From the NCBI GenBank assembly GCA_013619125.1, contig JABXKS010000084.1, positions 1 to 64,000 on the forward strand: 64,000 bases of DNA, read 5' to 3'. Shown one piece after another: positions 18,065 to 26,612 of this stretch (position 1 is its first letter; every line of letters starts with the position of its first letter). The position numbers and the translations under genes are program-made. Origin of the DNA: Clostridiales bacterium. Lineage in GTDB: Bacteria; Bacillota; Clostridia; Tissierellales; GPF-1. The notes beneath the pieces were generated by a model, which did no database searches, was not told the DNA's origin, and saw nothing but the letters and a program-made list of their open reading frames with translations.

Positions 18065-18563
18065 CTTCCTTCCCTCTCTGCAATTCAAACTCTTCCAGCA
18101 CATTCAACAACCGCGCTTCCTTTTTAGGATGCGCACCGTACCGCAAGTCATCCAAGGAAAAGACCCGCTCAAAAAGATCCGCGTCCTTCAGCACCTCGGC
18201 ATAGGGACCATCCACCCGCTTCTTTTTGGAATGCAGCTGGATCGCTTCCAAAAGCATGACTTGCTCCGTATCTGTAAAATCGCCCCAGGCTTTTACCTGC
18301 TCTTTTAAAAGTTCCGCCCCGGTCTGCCCGTGTGTGGACGTAAAATCTTCCCCGTATATCCGACCCCAATCATGCAGCAACCCCATGCAATACGCAAGTT
18401 TCGTATTGAGTCCTCTCTTCTTGGCAATCATCACGCAAAAATAGGCAACCCCATGGGCATGCATTCGCTCATCAAAGGAACCGTCGGCAAAAGCAAATCC
18501 ACCTCGCGGCTTCATTCCATCCAATCCACTTCGAAGAAATTCTTCCCATTCATTCGTTTTCAT
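18057..18563 (-). CDS. HD-domain phosphohydrolase-like protein
   Basis: Protein of 168 residues with HD-family metal motifs: ERMHAHGVAYF supplies the first histidine, LLHDWGRIYG the HD pair, and QLHSKKK a later histidine. The family includes nucleotide and phosphate ester hydrolases; the substrate is unknown. ATG 18563 is preceded by GAGGAGG and is preferred to an in-frame codon 15 bases earlier. Divergent from the methyltransferase at 18658. Confidence 0.82.
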   Translation of the reverse strand: MKTNEWEEFLRSGLDGMKPRGGFAFADGSFDERMHAHGVAYFCVMIAKKRGLNTKLAYCMGLLHDWGRIYGEDFTSTHGQTGAELLKEQVKAWGDFTDTEQVMLLEAIQLHSKKKRVDGPYAEVLKDADLFERVFSLDDLRYGAHPKKEARLLNVLEEFELQRGKEGS

Positions 18564-18657
18564 CGCGAGCCTCCTCAAGATTCTTTCTCACTTTATTATA
18601 CTACAGCTTGCATCTTTTCTTCATTTTGGGATAGGATACATAAAAGGAGAATTTGCC

Positions 18658-19242
18658 ATGGAATACGGAAAAAGTTTCTATGATCACTTTATGCATCCAC
18701 TTGAAATGAATGGACTTGCCGAAGCGCGCGAAAAACTAATTCCCCAAGCAAAGGGAAAGGTCCTTGAAATTGGACCCGGTTCTGGAGTCAATCTCCGGTA
18801 CTATGTCTTTGATCAAATCGAAGCCTTGTCTTTATTTGACCAACGCATCCAGCCCACCATTCAATCCTTTGTCTTCCCCGAAGCCCTTCCCCTTGCACTT
18901 ACGACAGGGACTGTTGAATTGCTTCCCTATGAAGACGATTCCTTTGATACCGTCATTGCCTGTCTTGTTTTTTGCTCCGTCCCCGACGCGCAAAAGGGTC
19001 TCATGGAGATTCAACGGGTATTGAAACCAGGTGGCTCCTATTTGTTTATCGAGCATATTCTATCCGATGGACCGATCTTAGCGCCTGCCATGAATATGAT
19101 CACACCGCTTTGGAAACAAATCGCGAAGGGATGTCATTTAAATCGCAGAACCGATCAACGCATCGAAGAACTCGATCTAACCGTACTTGAAACGCACTAT
19201 TTTATGCGCCGAAGTTTTGTCTGGGGCATTGCAAACAAATAA
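18658..19242 (+). CDS. Class I SAM-dependent methyltransferase
   Basis: Protein of 194 residues. Motif I is VLEIGPGSGVNLRYY, followed by LPYEDDSFDTVIACLVFCSV (motif II region) and RVLKPGGSYLFIEHI (motif III). The size and the HLNRRT segment near the C-terminus resemble the methyltransferase-like 7 group. The substrate is unknown. GGAG lies 8 bases before the ATG. It is followed 23 bases later by the ketopantoate reductase-like gene, probably in one transcript. Confidence 0.88.
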   Translation: MEYGKSFYDHFMHPLEMNGLAEAREKLIPQAKGKVLEIGPGSGVNLRYYVFDQIEALSLFDQRIQPTIQSFVFPEALPLALTTGTVELLPYEDDSFDTVIACLVFCSVPDAQKGLMEIQRVLKPGGSYLFIEHILSDGPILAPAMNMITPLWKQIAKGCHLNRRTDQRIEELDLTVLETHYFMRRSFVWGIANK

Positions 19243-19265
19243 CACGATGATCTGGAGGTCACATT

Positions 19266-20195
19266 ATGGAACAAATCAACAAAGTCGGCTTAATTGGCCT
19301 TGGAGCCATTGGCGGGATTGTAGCCGAAAAACTCGCTCGCACAGAAGCCATTGCATTTTCGGTCCTTGCCGATGGAAAACGAATCGATCGATATTTAAAT
19401 AACCCTATCTCGATCAATGGAACGCCCTTGTATCTCGAGTATTTGGCGCCGGAAAATGCAGCTCATATGGATTTGATTCTTGTTGCAGTCAAACATCATC
19501 ACCTCGCTGCAACCATCGAAACCATGAAGTCATTTGTCGGTCCCAACACCATTATCCTTTCCCTGATGAACGGCATCGTCAGCGAAGAAATTCTAGGCCA
19601 GTCCTTTCCGACAGCTGCAATCCTGCCTGCCATGATCGTCAAGATTGACGCAGTTCGAGAAGCTGGCAATGTGCGATTCTCCTTGCCGGGCATTATCCAT
19701 TTCGGCCATGAAAATCCCAATCATCCTGCCATTGCACTTGTCTCCGATCTCTTTACAAAGTCTGGCATTGATTTTGTCGTGCCGGAAGATTTGGATCGAG
19801 ACATGTGGTGGAAGTTTATGATCAACGTCGGGATCAACCAGGTGTCTGCGGTCCTACAGGCGCCTTATCAGCTCTTTCAAACGGAAGTGCTGCCCAACAC
19901 CTTGGTCGATGCGGCAATGGTTGAGGTGATCGCTCTGGCGCAAGCTGAAGGCGTTAATCTGAAACAATCCGATATGGCGGAATGGAAAAAAGTGCTGATG
20001 AGTCTTCATCCCGCTATGAAAACCTCCATGTGCCAAGATATGGAGGCGAAGCGAAAAACAGAAGTGGAAGCCTTTGCGGGTGTTGTGATTGAACGCGCAA
20101 AAAAGGCCGGCATCAAAACACCGACCAATGAAATGCTATTTGCCGCCATTCGTTCCATGGAACTGAAAAATCAAATGATCGCCAAATCCCTATAA
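19266..20195 (+). CDS. 2-dehydropantoate 2-reductase (ketopantoate reductase) family
   Basis: NADPH-dependent reductase of 309 residues. The N-terminal Rossmann motif is IGLGAIGGIVAEKLA, followed by ILVAVKHHHLAATIETMKSF and LSLMNGIVSEE, and a C-terminal helical ApbA domain with MWWKFMINVGINQVSA (catalytic lysine and the serine/asparagine region) and an acidic KTSMCQDMEAKRKTEVEAF. It may make pantoate for coenzyme A or act on another 2-oxo acid; the family has many paralogues and no pan gene is nearby. Strong GGAGG before the ATG. Confidence 0.85.
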   Translation: MEQINKVGLIGLGAIGGIVAEKLARTEAIAFSVLADGKRIDRYLNNPISINGTPLYLEYLAPENAAHMDLILVAVKHHHLAATIETMKSFVGPNTIILSLMNGIVSEEILGQSFPTAAILPAMIVKIDAVREAGNVRFSLPGIIHFGHENPNHPAIALVSDLFTKSGIDFVVPEDLDRDMWWKFMINVGINQVSAVLQAPYQLFQTEVLPNTLVDAAMVEVIALAQAEGVNLKQSDMAEWKKVLMSLHPAMKTSMCQDMEAKRKTEVEAFAGVVIERAKKAGIKTPTNEMLFAAIRSMELKNQMIAKSL

Positions 20196-20196
20196 A

Positions 20197-21744
20197 TCAT
20201 GCACCCGCAGTTTTATTCGCGGGTGTTTTTGCGTCAAAAATCACCCCAGGGTTAAAAAGTCCTTCCGAATCAAATCGCACCTTAATAGCTTTCATTATTT
20301 GCAAATCTTTCGATGAGTACATGCGCTGAAAGGCTGAACGCTTGGAGCGACCCACGCCATGCTCGGCCGTGATGGTTCCCCGCCACGCAATGACTTGCGC
20401 TTCCCATTCCGCGATCAAGGATTGACTTTTTCCCGATTCTTCCCAGGTCTTTGGTAAAAAATTGACGTGAAGATGGTTATCCCCAATATGGCCAAAAATC
20501 AGAGAATCAATCCCCAGCTCCTTAACACCCTGTTGATACATCACCATCGATGCCATCAATTTTTCATTGGGAACAGCAAAGTCCGTGCCCAATTTTCTGA
20601 GTCTAGACTCCTTCGTCTTTCGCTCCACCATGCGAAGGTTTGCGCATTCCGGTATCGCATGCCGAAAAACCCGAATCTGTTCCAGGCTCTCTTCGTCAAA
20701 GGCACACCATTCCTGTCCCTCAACCATATTAAAATGACCATTCAATCGAAGCAATTGTTCCGCCACTTCTTCGATTTTTTGTTCCGAGTCTTCATGGAAC
20801 TCTACATAGATGCCCGCCTCAATTGCCTCTGGAATCTGCTGAAAGCGTTTCAACTCAGCTTTGACTTCACGAAATTCTTTCACAATCTGAAAAGCCGACC
20901 GATTCATATATTCGATCGCAATCGGGGTACCTACAGGTCTTTCCTCAAGCGAGACAACCAACTCTCCCCGCAACCAGCGAACAAAATCAATGGCAAGCCG
21001 ATTCTCTCGAAAAAAGAAAAGAATTCCCATTTTTTGCGCCGGTACCGGCAATAATCGCAATTCAAGCTCCGAAATAATCCCCAAGGTTCCTTCTGAACTC
21101 AGCAGCAAATCCACCGCGTCTCCCTCAGGTTGCCAGTCATAGCCGGCAACATTCTTCCCAAGAATTTTCTTTTCAAGCAGAAACGATCCGTCCGGCTCAC
21201 CCAATTCCTGCAAACACTCCTGTTGCGTTTTTTCTCCTCGCTTCAGGTGCAAAACGCCCTGCGCTGCGACCAAGCGAATTCCATTCACATAGTTGCGTGT
21301 TGCTCCGTAAAAGTAGGAACCCGCGCCCGAAGCATTGCATGCCGCCATACCCCCGATACTCGCCGAGGCTTCCGTTGGATCCGGCGGAAAGAAAAGCGCC
21401 TTCTCTCTTCGCTTTTGTCGGAGAACCTGATTCAAATCCTGCAAGAGAACCCCCGGCTCCACTCGCACCAAACCTTCCTCCAATTTGAGTTCAAGGATTC
21501 GATTCATCTTAGAAAGATTTATAATATGACCGCCTTGCGGTACCGCACCGCCGCAAATTCCAGTCAGATTCCCTTGAATCGTAAGAGAAAGATGACTCTC
21601 CTGACAAACCGTCACAACAGCTTCTATTTCTTCCTCAGTTTCGGGAAAAGAGATGGATTCCGCCCAACCTATGCATTTTGATTCATCTTGTAAAAAACCT
21701 TGAATCTGTTCGGGATCTGATCGCAACAACTCACCCGTCATCAT
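20197..21744 (-). CDS. GlcD-type FAD-linked oxidase (lactate/glycolate dehydrogenase-like)
   Basis: FAD-dependent 2-hydroxyacid dehydrogenase-like protein of 515 residues. The PCMH FAD-binding domain spans about 35-215 (LTIQGNLTGICGGAVPQGG; GGMAACNASGAGSYFYGATR) and the FAD-oxidase C-terminal domain carries FGHIGDNHLHVNFLP and TAEHGVGRSKR with flavin and substrate histidines. Start ATG 21744 has GGGGGAGGG upstream. It directly follows etfB and etfA in the same order as the lctBCD lactate dehydrogenase-Etf complex of Acetobacterium, where Etf links lactate oxidation to NAD and ferredoxin. Here the hydroxyacid is unknown because the operon also encodes a sugar kinase and GlpA-like enzyme. Confidence 0.88.
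   Translation of the reverse strand: MMTGELLRSDPEQIQGFLQDESKCIGWAESISFPETEEEIEAVVTVCQESHLSLTIQGNLTGICGGAVPQGGHIINLSKMNRILELKLEEGLVRVEPGVLLQDLNQVLRQKRREKALFFPPDPTEASASIGGMAACNASGAGSYFYGATRNYVNGIRLVAAQGVLHLKRGEKTQQECLQELGEPDGSFLLEKKILGKNVAGYDWQPEGDAVDLLLSSEGTLGIISELELRLLPVPAQKMGILFFFRENRLAIDFVRWLRGELVVSLEERPVGTPIAIEYMNRSAFQIVKEFREVKAELKRFQQIPEAIEAGIYVEFHEDSEQKIEEVAEQLLRLNGHFNMVEGQEWCAFDEESLEQIRVFRHAIPECANLRMVERKTKESRLRKLGTDFAVPNEKLMASMVMYQQGVKELGIDSLIFGHIGDNHLHVNFLPKTWEESGKSQSLIAEWEAQVIAWRGTITAEHGVGRSKRSAFQRMYSSKDLQIMKAIKVRFDSEGLFNPGVIFDAKTPANKTAGA
20202..20230 (+). terminator. Terminator embedded in the convergent gene's last codons
   Basis: CACCCGC pairs with GCGGGTG around an AGTTTTATTC loop, followed by T5. 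It ends the plus-strand methyltransferase-reductase transcript, yet it lies within the C-terminal codons (FDAKTPANKTAGA) of the minus-strand FAD oxidase gene whose stop is at 20197-20199. Confidence 0.8.
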
Positions 21745-21764
21745 TTTCCCTCCCCCCATACAAT

Positions 21765-22724
21765 TTAAACGAATTTCCTTTCCATCGCTTCAATGACCGA
21801 CTCGCAGTCATCTGCACTTCCCAAATCAGAAACTTCAAAAATCCTCGCCTCTTGATCTTTGTTTACGGACATGATTTTCTTTGCATTTTTCACGCCATGA
21901 ACAAAGGGCGTCGCGCCCGATGCACCTAGCACGACACACAGCTCTGGCGCCAGAATTTTTCCAGTCTGGCCAACCATGGTCTCCAAAGGCAACCATCCGT
22001 TTTCAATGGCTTTCTTTGTCCCTGCAACACCTGCACCAACTCGAGAAGCAATTGCTTCCACTCGCTTGATATTTTCTAGTTTTTGAAGGCCTCGCCCACA
22101 GACAAAGAGAATTTTCTTATCCTCCAGATCATATGTAGCGGCACTAAGCAATCGATGGCTGACAACAGCGACTTTTTCGTTTGTTTTTTCAATCATTCGC
22201 CATTGGATCGATATCGGCACTTCTTTCTTCACTTCGACCGCAATGGATTTCGCACGAAAACTCAGATAACAAGGAAAAGGCGCACTATACTCTCCGTACG
22301 CATTCCCCCCATATATAGGTTTTGTCACCAACAGTTCTTGATCTACTGGATCCACTTTAACTGCCGTGCAATCCACCAAACAAGACGCGCTCGTACGAGT
22401 CGCAAGTCTCGGCGCAAGTTCTTGACCCTGAATACTCCCCGCAAAAAGCAAAGCCAGAGGCTTCGTCACCCGCACATAGGCCTCAAGGGTTGAAAGCTTC
22501 GCCTCCATCTCCAACCGCTCAGAATGATCGCGTTCGTACACAATTACCCGGTCTGCTCCCCAGCGATCGATCCATGGAGAATCGAAATTCTCTCGCGACT
22601 CCATCAACACCAACTCAATCGTCATCTTCAATTGTTCTTTAACGTGAACCGCGCGACAAATCGCTTCTATTGTCTCTTGCGTCAGTTTCCCATCCCGCAT
22701 CTCACCGACTACACCGATTGTCAT
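21765..22724 (-). CDS. etfA: Electron transfer flavoprotein alpha subunit
   Basis: FAD-binding Etf subunit of 319 residues. The C-terminal FAD domain shows MVGQTGKILAPELCVVLGAS, then GATPFVHGVKNAKKIMSVNK and the acidic DLGSADD end. No N-terminal ferredoxin domain is present, unlike some bifurcating lactate dehydrogenase Etf alpha subunits. The start overlaps the etfB stop as ATGA (translational coupling). It should pass electrons between one of the two FAD oxidases or the GlpA-like enzyme and NAD or ferredoxin. Whether the pair bifurcates cannot be settled by eye. Confidence 0.93.
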   Translation of the reverse strand: MTIGVVGEMRDGKLTQETIEAICRAVHVKEQLKMTIELVLMESRENFDSPWIDRWGADRVIVYERDHSERLEMEAKLSTLEAYVRVTKPLALLFAGSIQGQELAPRLATRTSASCLVDCTAVKVDPVDQELLVTKPIYGGNAYGEYSAPFPCYLSFRAKSIAVEVKKEVPISIQWRMIEKTNEKVAVVSHRLLSAATYDLEDKKILFVCGRGLQKLENIKRVEAIASRVGAGVAGTKKAIENGWLPLETMVGQTGKILAPELCVVLGASGATPFVHGVKNAKKIMSVNKDQEARIFEVSDLGSADDCESVIEAMERKFV

Positions 22725-23527
22725 AGGCTGACTCCTTCGCTTTGATTCATTTTTTGAATCTCTTCGATCATGCGATCCACAAAAAATTCTGGATCATCCA
22801 CCATTGCACAATCATTGCTCTCTTCTACGGTGAAGATCCTAGACAGGCTAACACCTGCCGTCTCCTTCACCAATTTCCACTCTTCTAAATCCGAAAGTGA
22901 CCACTGCGTGATCGCCTTTTTCTTAGCATCCATCGTATTTCGAAGGGTTGCCATACGTAGAAAATGATCCGCTGATTGTGTCATCGTCAAGACGACAGGT
23001 CCACTCACCACCACTTCCTCAAGTCCATCATCCACCTGATGGATGATGACCCATCCCTCATTTCGTCGAACAACTTCTGTGACTAATGAGATACACGGCC
23101 AGCTTAGAAGCTCTGCCAAAATCAAACCTGTTTGCCCATAATCGCTTCCACTAGCCTGCCGACCGCAGAGCACCAAGTCAACATCACCAATTTTCCGAAT
23201 CCCCGCGCAAAGCATTCGCGCCACTGCTTGCGGCGTCTGAGACATGGACACTGCGTGATCGATGCGAATCGCTTCCTCTACCTGAAGGGCCAAAGCCTTC
23301 CTCAACATGGATTCGGTATCTTCCGTTCCCACGGTCAAGGAAATGGAATTGCACTTCGGATCTTCATCCTGCAGACGCAGCATCATCTCCAGCCCTAGTT
23401 CATCGTAGGTATTGATCACACGATTCGCATAGGAGAGATCAATCGTTTGATTTTCCTGTACGATCCAGTCCGAGGACAGCACTTGATCCAAATCCAAGAC
23501 CTGTTTCATACATGCTACAATTTTCAA
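22721..23527 (-). CDS. etfB: Electron transfer flavoprotein beta subunit
   Basis: Etf beta subunit of 268 residues. VACMKQVLD at the start, NTYDELGLEMMLRL, CGRQASGSDYGQTG (nucleotide-binding loop) and the late VVVSGPVVLTMTQS region are standard. The start is a TTG at 23527, preceded by GGGGTGAG; no better ATG exists nearby. It lies 18 bases after the upstream FAD oxidase gene and is coupled to etfA. It forms the heterodimer that holds the second cofactor (AMP or FAD). Confidence 0.92.
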   Translation of the reverse strand: MKIVACMKQVLDLDQVLSSDWIVQENQTIDLSYANRVINTYDELGLEMMLRLQDEDPKCNSISLTVGTEDTESMLRKALALQVEEAIRIDHAVSMSQTPQAVARMLCAGIRKIGDVDLVLCGRQASGSDYGQTGLILAELLSWPCISLVTEVVRRNEGWVIIHQVDDGLEEVVVSGPVVLTMTQSADHFLRMATLRNTMDAKKKAITQWSLSDLEEWKLVKETAGVSLSRIFTVEESNDCAMVDDPEFFVDRMIEEIQKMNQSEGVSL

Positions 23528-23545
23528 ATTCTCACCCCATTATTC

Positions 23546-24964
23546 TTACTCGACAGGCAACAATGCTCCCCGATTCATAATGCCATTGGGATCAAATGCT
23601 GTTTTGATTTTTTCTAGCATTGGATAAGCGGATCCCAATTCTTGCTTCATCCATTTCGCACGGTATCGGCCCACCCCATGGTGATGACAGATCGATCCAT
23701 TGTATTTAAGTGTCGTTTCCATAATTATACCAAAAAGTTGATCATAGGTCTTTTGCGCGGCTTCCACTTGTGGCGCGCACATCGCTCCCATCATGAAATA
23801 GATATTGGTTCCTTGCTCATAACTATGCGAAGAGTGACCTGTAATGGCAACCAAATGTGGCACTTCTTTTTTCGCTCGCTCTAAAACTTCCGTATAGATC
23901 TTTCCGATGTCCGACCACATTGCAGAAATTTCACAGGTATCAGCCACGGCGCCTTGCTTCGCGTACATATCCAAATGCTCGCAAATATCATTGCGATGTG
24001 CCAGCCATAACTCCAATGGTTTGCTTCCCAAGGCACGGGCGCCATGTTTCTCCACAACGGCTTGAATGGCTTCGCCTTCCAAGGCCGCATAGCCTTTCGG
24101 GCCTTCCGACAAGAAGAGCAAGATGGATTCTCCTGCTTGCATAAACGGTCCGTAGCTTTCCGCCGCTTCCGTTTCATCATGAAGACGGGTTACAGCCGGT
24201 TTCCATCCAGCCTGCATGATCTCTTTAATGATTGCGAGTCCCGTATGGAAAGAAGCGATGGCATAGGCTTGCATGCATCGATCTTCTGCCATTGGAAAAA
24301 TTTTCACCGTCACTTCCGTAATCACACCTAAGGTTCCTTCTGATCCCAACCAGATATGGCGAAGATCCGGGCCCGTTGATTTTCGTGGAATATTCTTGAT
24401 GCGCACCAGTTCACCATCCGGCAAGACGCCTTCAATGCCCACAAGCAGGTCTTCAATTCCGCCGTATCGTGTGGAAAATTGACCAATGCTTCGTGTCGCC
24501 ACCAAACCACCCATCTGTGCCAATGGCAAAGACTGTGGAAAATGACCCGTGGTGTAGCCCTTTTTATTGAGCACAGTCTCCAAACGCTCCAATGCAACCC
24601 CCGCTTGTGTTGTCACCGTCAAGTTTTCTTCGTTGATCTCCAGTATTTCATTCATTTCACTTAAGTCCAAAACGACCGATCCCTTGGGTGTTTCCAGTCC
24701 CAAACAAACACCAGAGCCCCCCGTGCGTGGCACGTTGACGATTTTTTCTTGATTCAAAAATCGAATTGCTTCTATTGCTTCTTCTTTCGTGTGGATCTTG
24801 ACAATGCACTGTGCCAAATTCTCCGATTTCCATCCAAAATGTTTTTGTACCATGCGAAGTCCTGTAATATCCGTTGCGTATTCCTGTAAAATTGCTTCCT
24901 CTGTTTGCACAAACTCTTTTCCTACCATTTGCTCAAATGTTTCAATAACCTTCTGATTTTCCAT
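23546..24964 (-). CDS. FAD-binding oxidase, alkyl-DHAP-synthase-like
   Basis: FAD-linked oxidase of 472 residues. PCMH domain about 40-220 (NVPRTGGSGVCLGLETPKGS; GGLVATRSIGQFSTRYGG), C-terminal FAD oxidase domain with TGHSSHSYEQGTNIYF and NGSICHHHGVGRYRAKWM. The HHHGVG(R/K) signature resembles alkyldihydroxyacetonephosphate synthase more than the EHG(I/V)G of GlcD, and differs from the paralogue at 20197-21744. It may therefore act on a phosphorylated polyol, fitting the kinase at the operon start; this is inference. Start ATG 24964 lies just after the DUF1667 stop; ATG 24973, which overlaps that gene, is the alternative. Confidence 0.85.
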   Translation of the reverse strand: MENQKVIETFEQMVGKEFVQTEEAILQEYATDITGLRMVQKHFGWKSENLAQCIVKIHTKEEAIEAIRFLNQEKIVNVPRTGGSGVCLGLETPKGSVVLDLSEMNEILEINEENLTVTTQAGVALERLETVLNKKGYTTGHFPQSLPLAQMGGLVATRSIGQFSTRYGGIEDLLVGIEGVLPDGELVRIKNIPRKSTGPDLRHIWLGSEGTLGVITEVTVKIFPMAEDRCMQAYAIASFHTGLAIIKEIMQAGWKPAVTRLHDETEAAESYGPFMQAGESILLFLSEGPKGYAALEGEAIQAVVEKHGARALGSKPLELWLAHRNDICEHLDMYAKQGAVADTCEISAMWSDIGKIYTEVLERAKKEVPHLVAITGHSSHSYEQGTNIYFMMGAMCAPQVEAAQKTYDQLFGIIMETTLKYNGSICHHHGVGRYRAKWMKQELGSAYPMLEKIKTAFDPNGIMNRGALLPVE

Positions 24965-24965
24965 C

Positions 24966-25346
24966 TTATGCATTCTCCTTTTTTAATTCAATTTGTTTAA
25001 GGCTCCGCGAAGCGACGATGTCCACTCCGCTGTTTCCAATGTTTTCAATAATGATTTGTCCCTTTTCAACAGGCGCTTCCAATACGACCTGATACAACTC
25101 ATGCATATACACAAAGAGATGATCGAGCGGCAACTCGTCGGTGCTGATCACCGGTAACCGCTTCAAATGGCTTCCCATCACCTTCACCGTTGTGGTAACC
25201 ATTCGTTTGGGGTCGGTGAATTCATTGATCCCAAACTCTTTTCCCCGCTTGCATCCGTTTCCCAAAACTATAATCTCGCCATTTTTCTCTTCCACGGTCA
25301 AAGCGCAACTCATGGGACAGACGATGCAGGTAAATTCTTTTTTCAT
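24966..25346 (-). CDS. DUF1667 Fe-S-type protein
   Basis: Small protein of 126 residues of the DUF1667 family, normally found beside a GlpA-like dehydrogenase and a FAD/NAD oxidoreductase. Four cysteines, CIVCPMSC (two, plus C in SCALTV) and NGCKRG, suggest a metal or Fe-S site at the N-terminus. It fills the place of GlpC-like electron carriers in anaerobic glycerol-3-phosphate dehydrogenase clusters. Its start is 3 bases after the previous gene's stop. The function is not established experimentally to my knowledge. Confidence 0.85.
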   Translation of the reverse strand: MKKEFTCIVCPMSCALTVEEKNGEIIVLGNGCKRGKEFGINEFTDPKRMVTTTVKVMGSHLKRLPVISTDELPLDHLFVYMHELYQVVLEAPVEKGQIIIENIGNSGVDIVASRSLKQIELKKENA

Positions 25347-25349
25347 TTT

Positions 25350-26612
25350 CTATCCCACCTTTACACTCACGCGAAGCTCCCGCGCGTCTTCATGAATTTT
25401 TTCCAATTGAATGGTCTCCACCATCATCTCTGGTGGCAAGGCAATAGGATGTTTTTTCCGCATACATACTTCTCCATCTACGGTTGCCGTGACTTCAACT
25501 TTTCTCATTTCCTCTTTGACTCGGAAGTAAATTGGAATGGAATCCTCTGCATTAACCGTGCGGATCCGCTGCGGAACCACAAAGTTCACTGCGTCGCCCG
25601 GCAAAACATCCTTTGCAGGCAAATCTAGATTCAGCTTGCCCTGCAAAAACTTAGCTGCTCCCCGGCCGGCAATCTCCCCGGTCAAAGACACATAATCCAC
25701 TAAATCAAAAACAGTGACCACATTGCCCGCCGCGAAAACGCCCGGGATTGAGGTCATAAAATGCTCATCAACAATGGGTCCCTTCGTTCTTGGATCCATC
25801 TCCACTTCCAATTGCCTAGACAATTCATTCTCCGGAATCAGTCCAACCGCAAGAACTAATAAGTCGCAAGGAATAAATCGTTCTGTCCCTTGAATGGGCT
25901 GACGCTTCTCATCCACTTGCGCTACGGTGACACCTTCCATTTTCTTGTTTCCATGAATGCGTACCACGGTTGTGGCTAGGTGCATCGGAATCTGAAAATC
26001 CTTCAGGCACTGGCTGATGTTTCTTGTCAGTCCGCCCGGCGTCTTCATCACCTCATAGACCCCTTCCACTTCAATGCCTTCCAAGGTCATTCGTCTCGCC
26101 ATAATCAATCCGATATCTCCGGATCCCAGGATCACAGCCTTCTCGCCCGGCAGATATCCTTCCATATTGATATAACGCTGAACGGTACCAGCCGTCAACA
26201 CGCCGCTGGGTCTCGTTCCCCAGATAAAGACCTGAGACCTTGTCCGTTCCCGACATCCCATGGCCAAGACAATCGCGCCGCATGTAATCTTCATCATTCC
26301 GTCAACTTCATTCATGGCATAAATAATTTTTTCATCCGTGATTTCCAACACAATGGTTTTCAACTTTACATCGATCGCTTTTTCTGCCACCGATTCAATA
26401 AAGTGATGAGCGTATCCACATCCTGAAAGCCGCTTTCCAAAGCGATGAAGCCCGAATCCATCATGGATGCATTGCTGCAAAATTCCACCGAGTTCAACAT
26501 CTCTCTCCAAAATCACCACATGGTCTACACCTTGTTCCTTCGCCTCGATTGCCGCAGCCAACCCAGCAGGACCGCCACCAATTACCGCAACATCAACGTT
26601 CAATTCTTTCAT
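25350..26612 (-). CDS. NAD(P)/FAD-dependent oxidoreductase (GlpB-like position)
   Basis: Pyridine nucleotide-disulfide oxidoreductase-fold flavoprotein of 420 residues. The FAD dinucleotide motif is VAVIGGGPAGLAAAIEA, the NAD motif AVILGSGDIGLIMARRM, and IPGVFAAGNVVTVFDLVD is the late FAD segment. Together with the GlpA-like and DUF1667 proteins it forms a three-gene set commonly annotated as anaerobic glycerol-3-phosphate dehydrogenase in Clostridia. It probably accepts electrons from the GlpA-like subunit and passes them to NAD. Overlaps the upstream gene by 4 bases; GGAGGAAGCC precedes the ATG. Confidence 0.9.
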   Translation of the reverse strand: MKELNVDVAVIGGGPAGLAAAIEAKEQGVDHVVILERDVELGGILQQCIHDGFGLHRFGKRLSGCGYAHHFIESVAEKAIDVKLKTIVLEITDEKIIYAMNEVDGMMKITCGAIVLAMGCRERTRSQVFIWGTRPSGVLTAGTVQRYINMEGYLPGEKAVILGSGDIGLIMARRMTLEGIEVEGVYEVMKTPGGLTRNISQCLKDFQIPMHLATTVVRIHGNKKMEGVTVAQVDEKRQPIQGTERFIPCDLLVLAVGLIPENELSRQLEVEMDPRTKGPIVDEHFMTSIPGVFAAGNVVTVFDLVDYVSLTGEIAGRGAAKFLQGKLNLDLPAKDVLPGDAVNFVVPQRIRTVNAEDSIPIYFRVKEEMRKVEVTATVDGEVCMRKKHPIALPPEMMVETIQLEKIHEDARELRVSVKVG

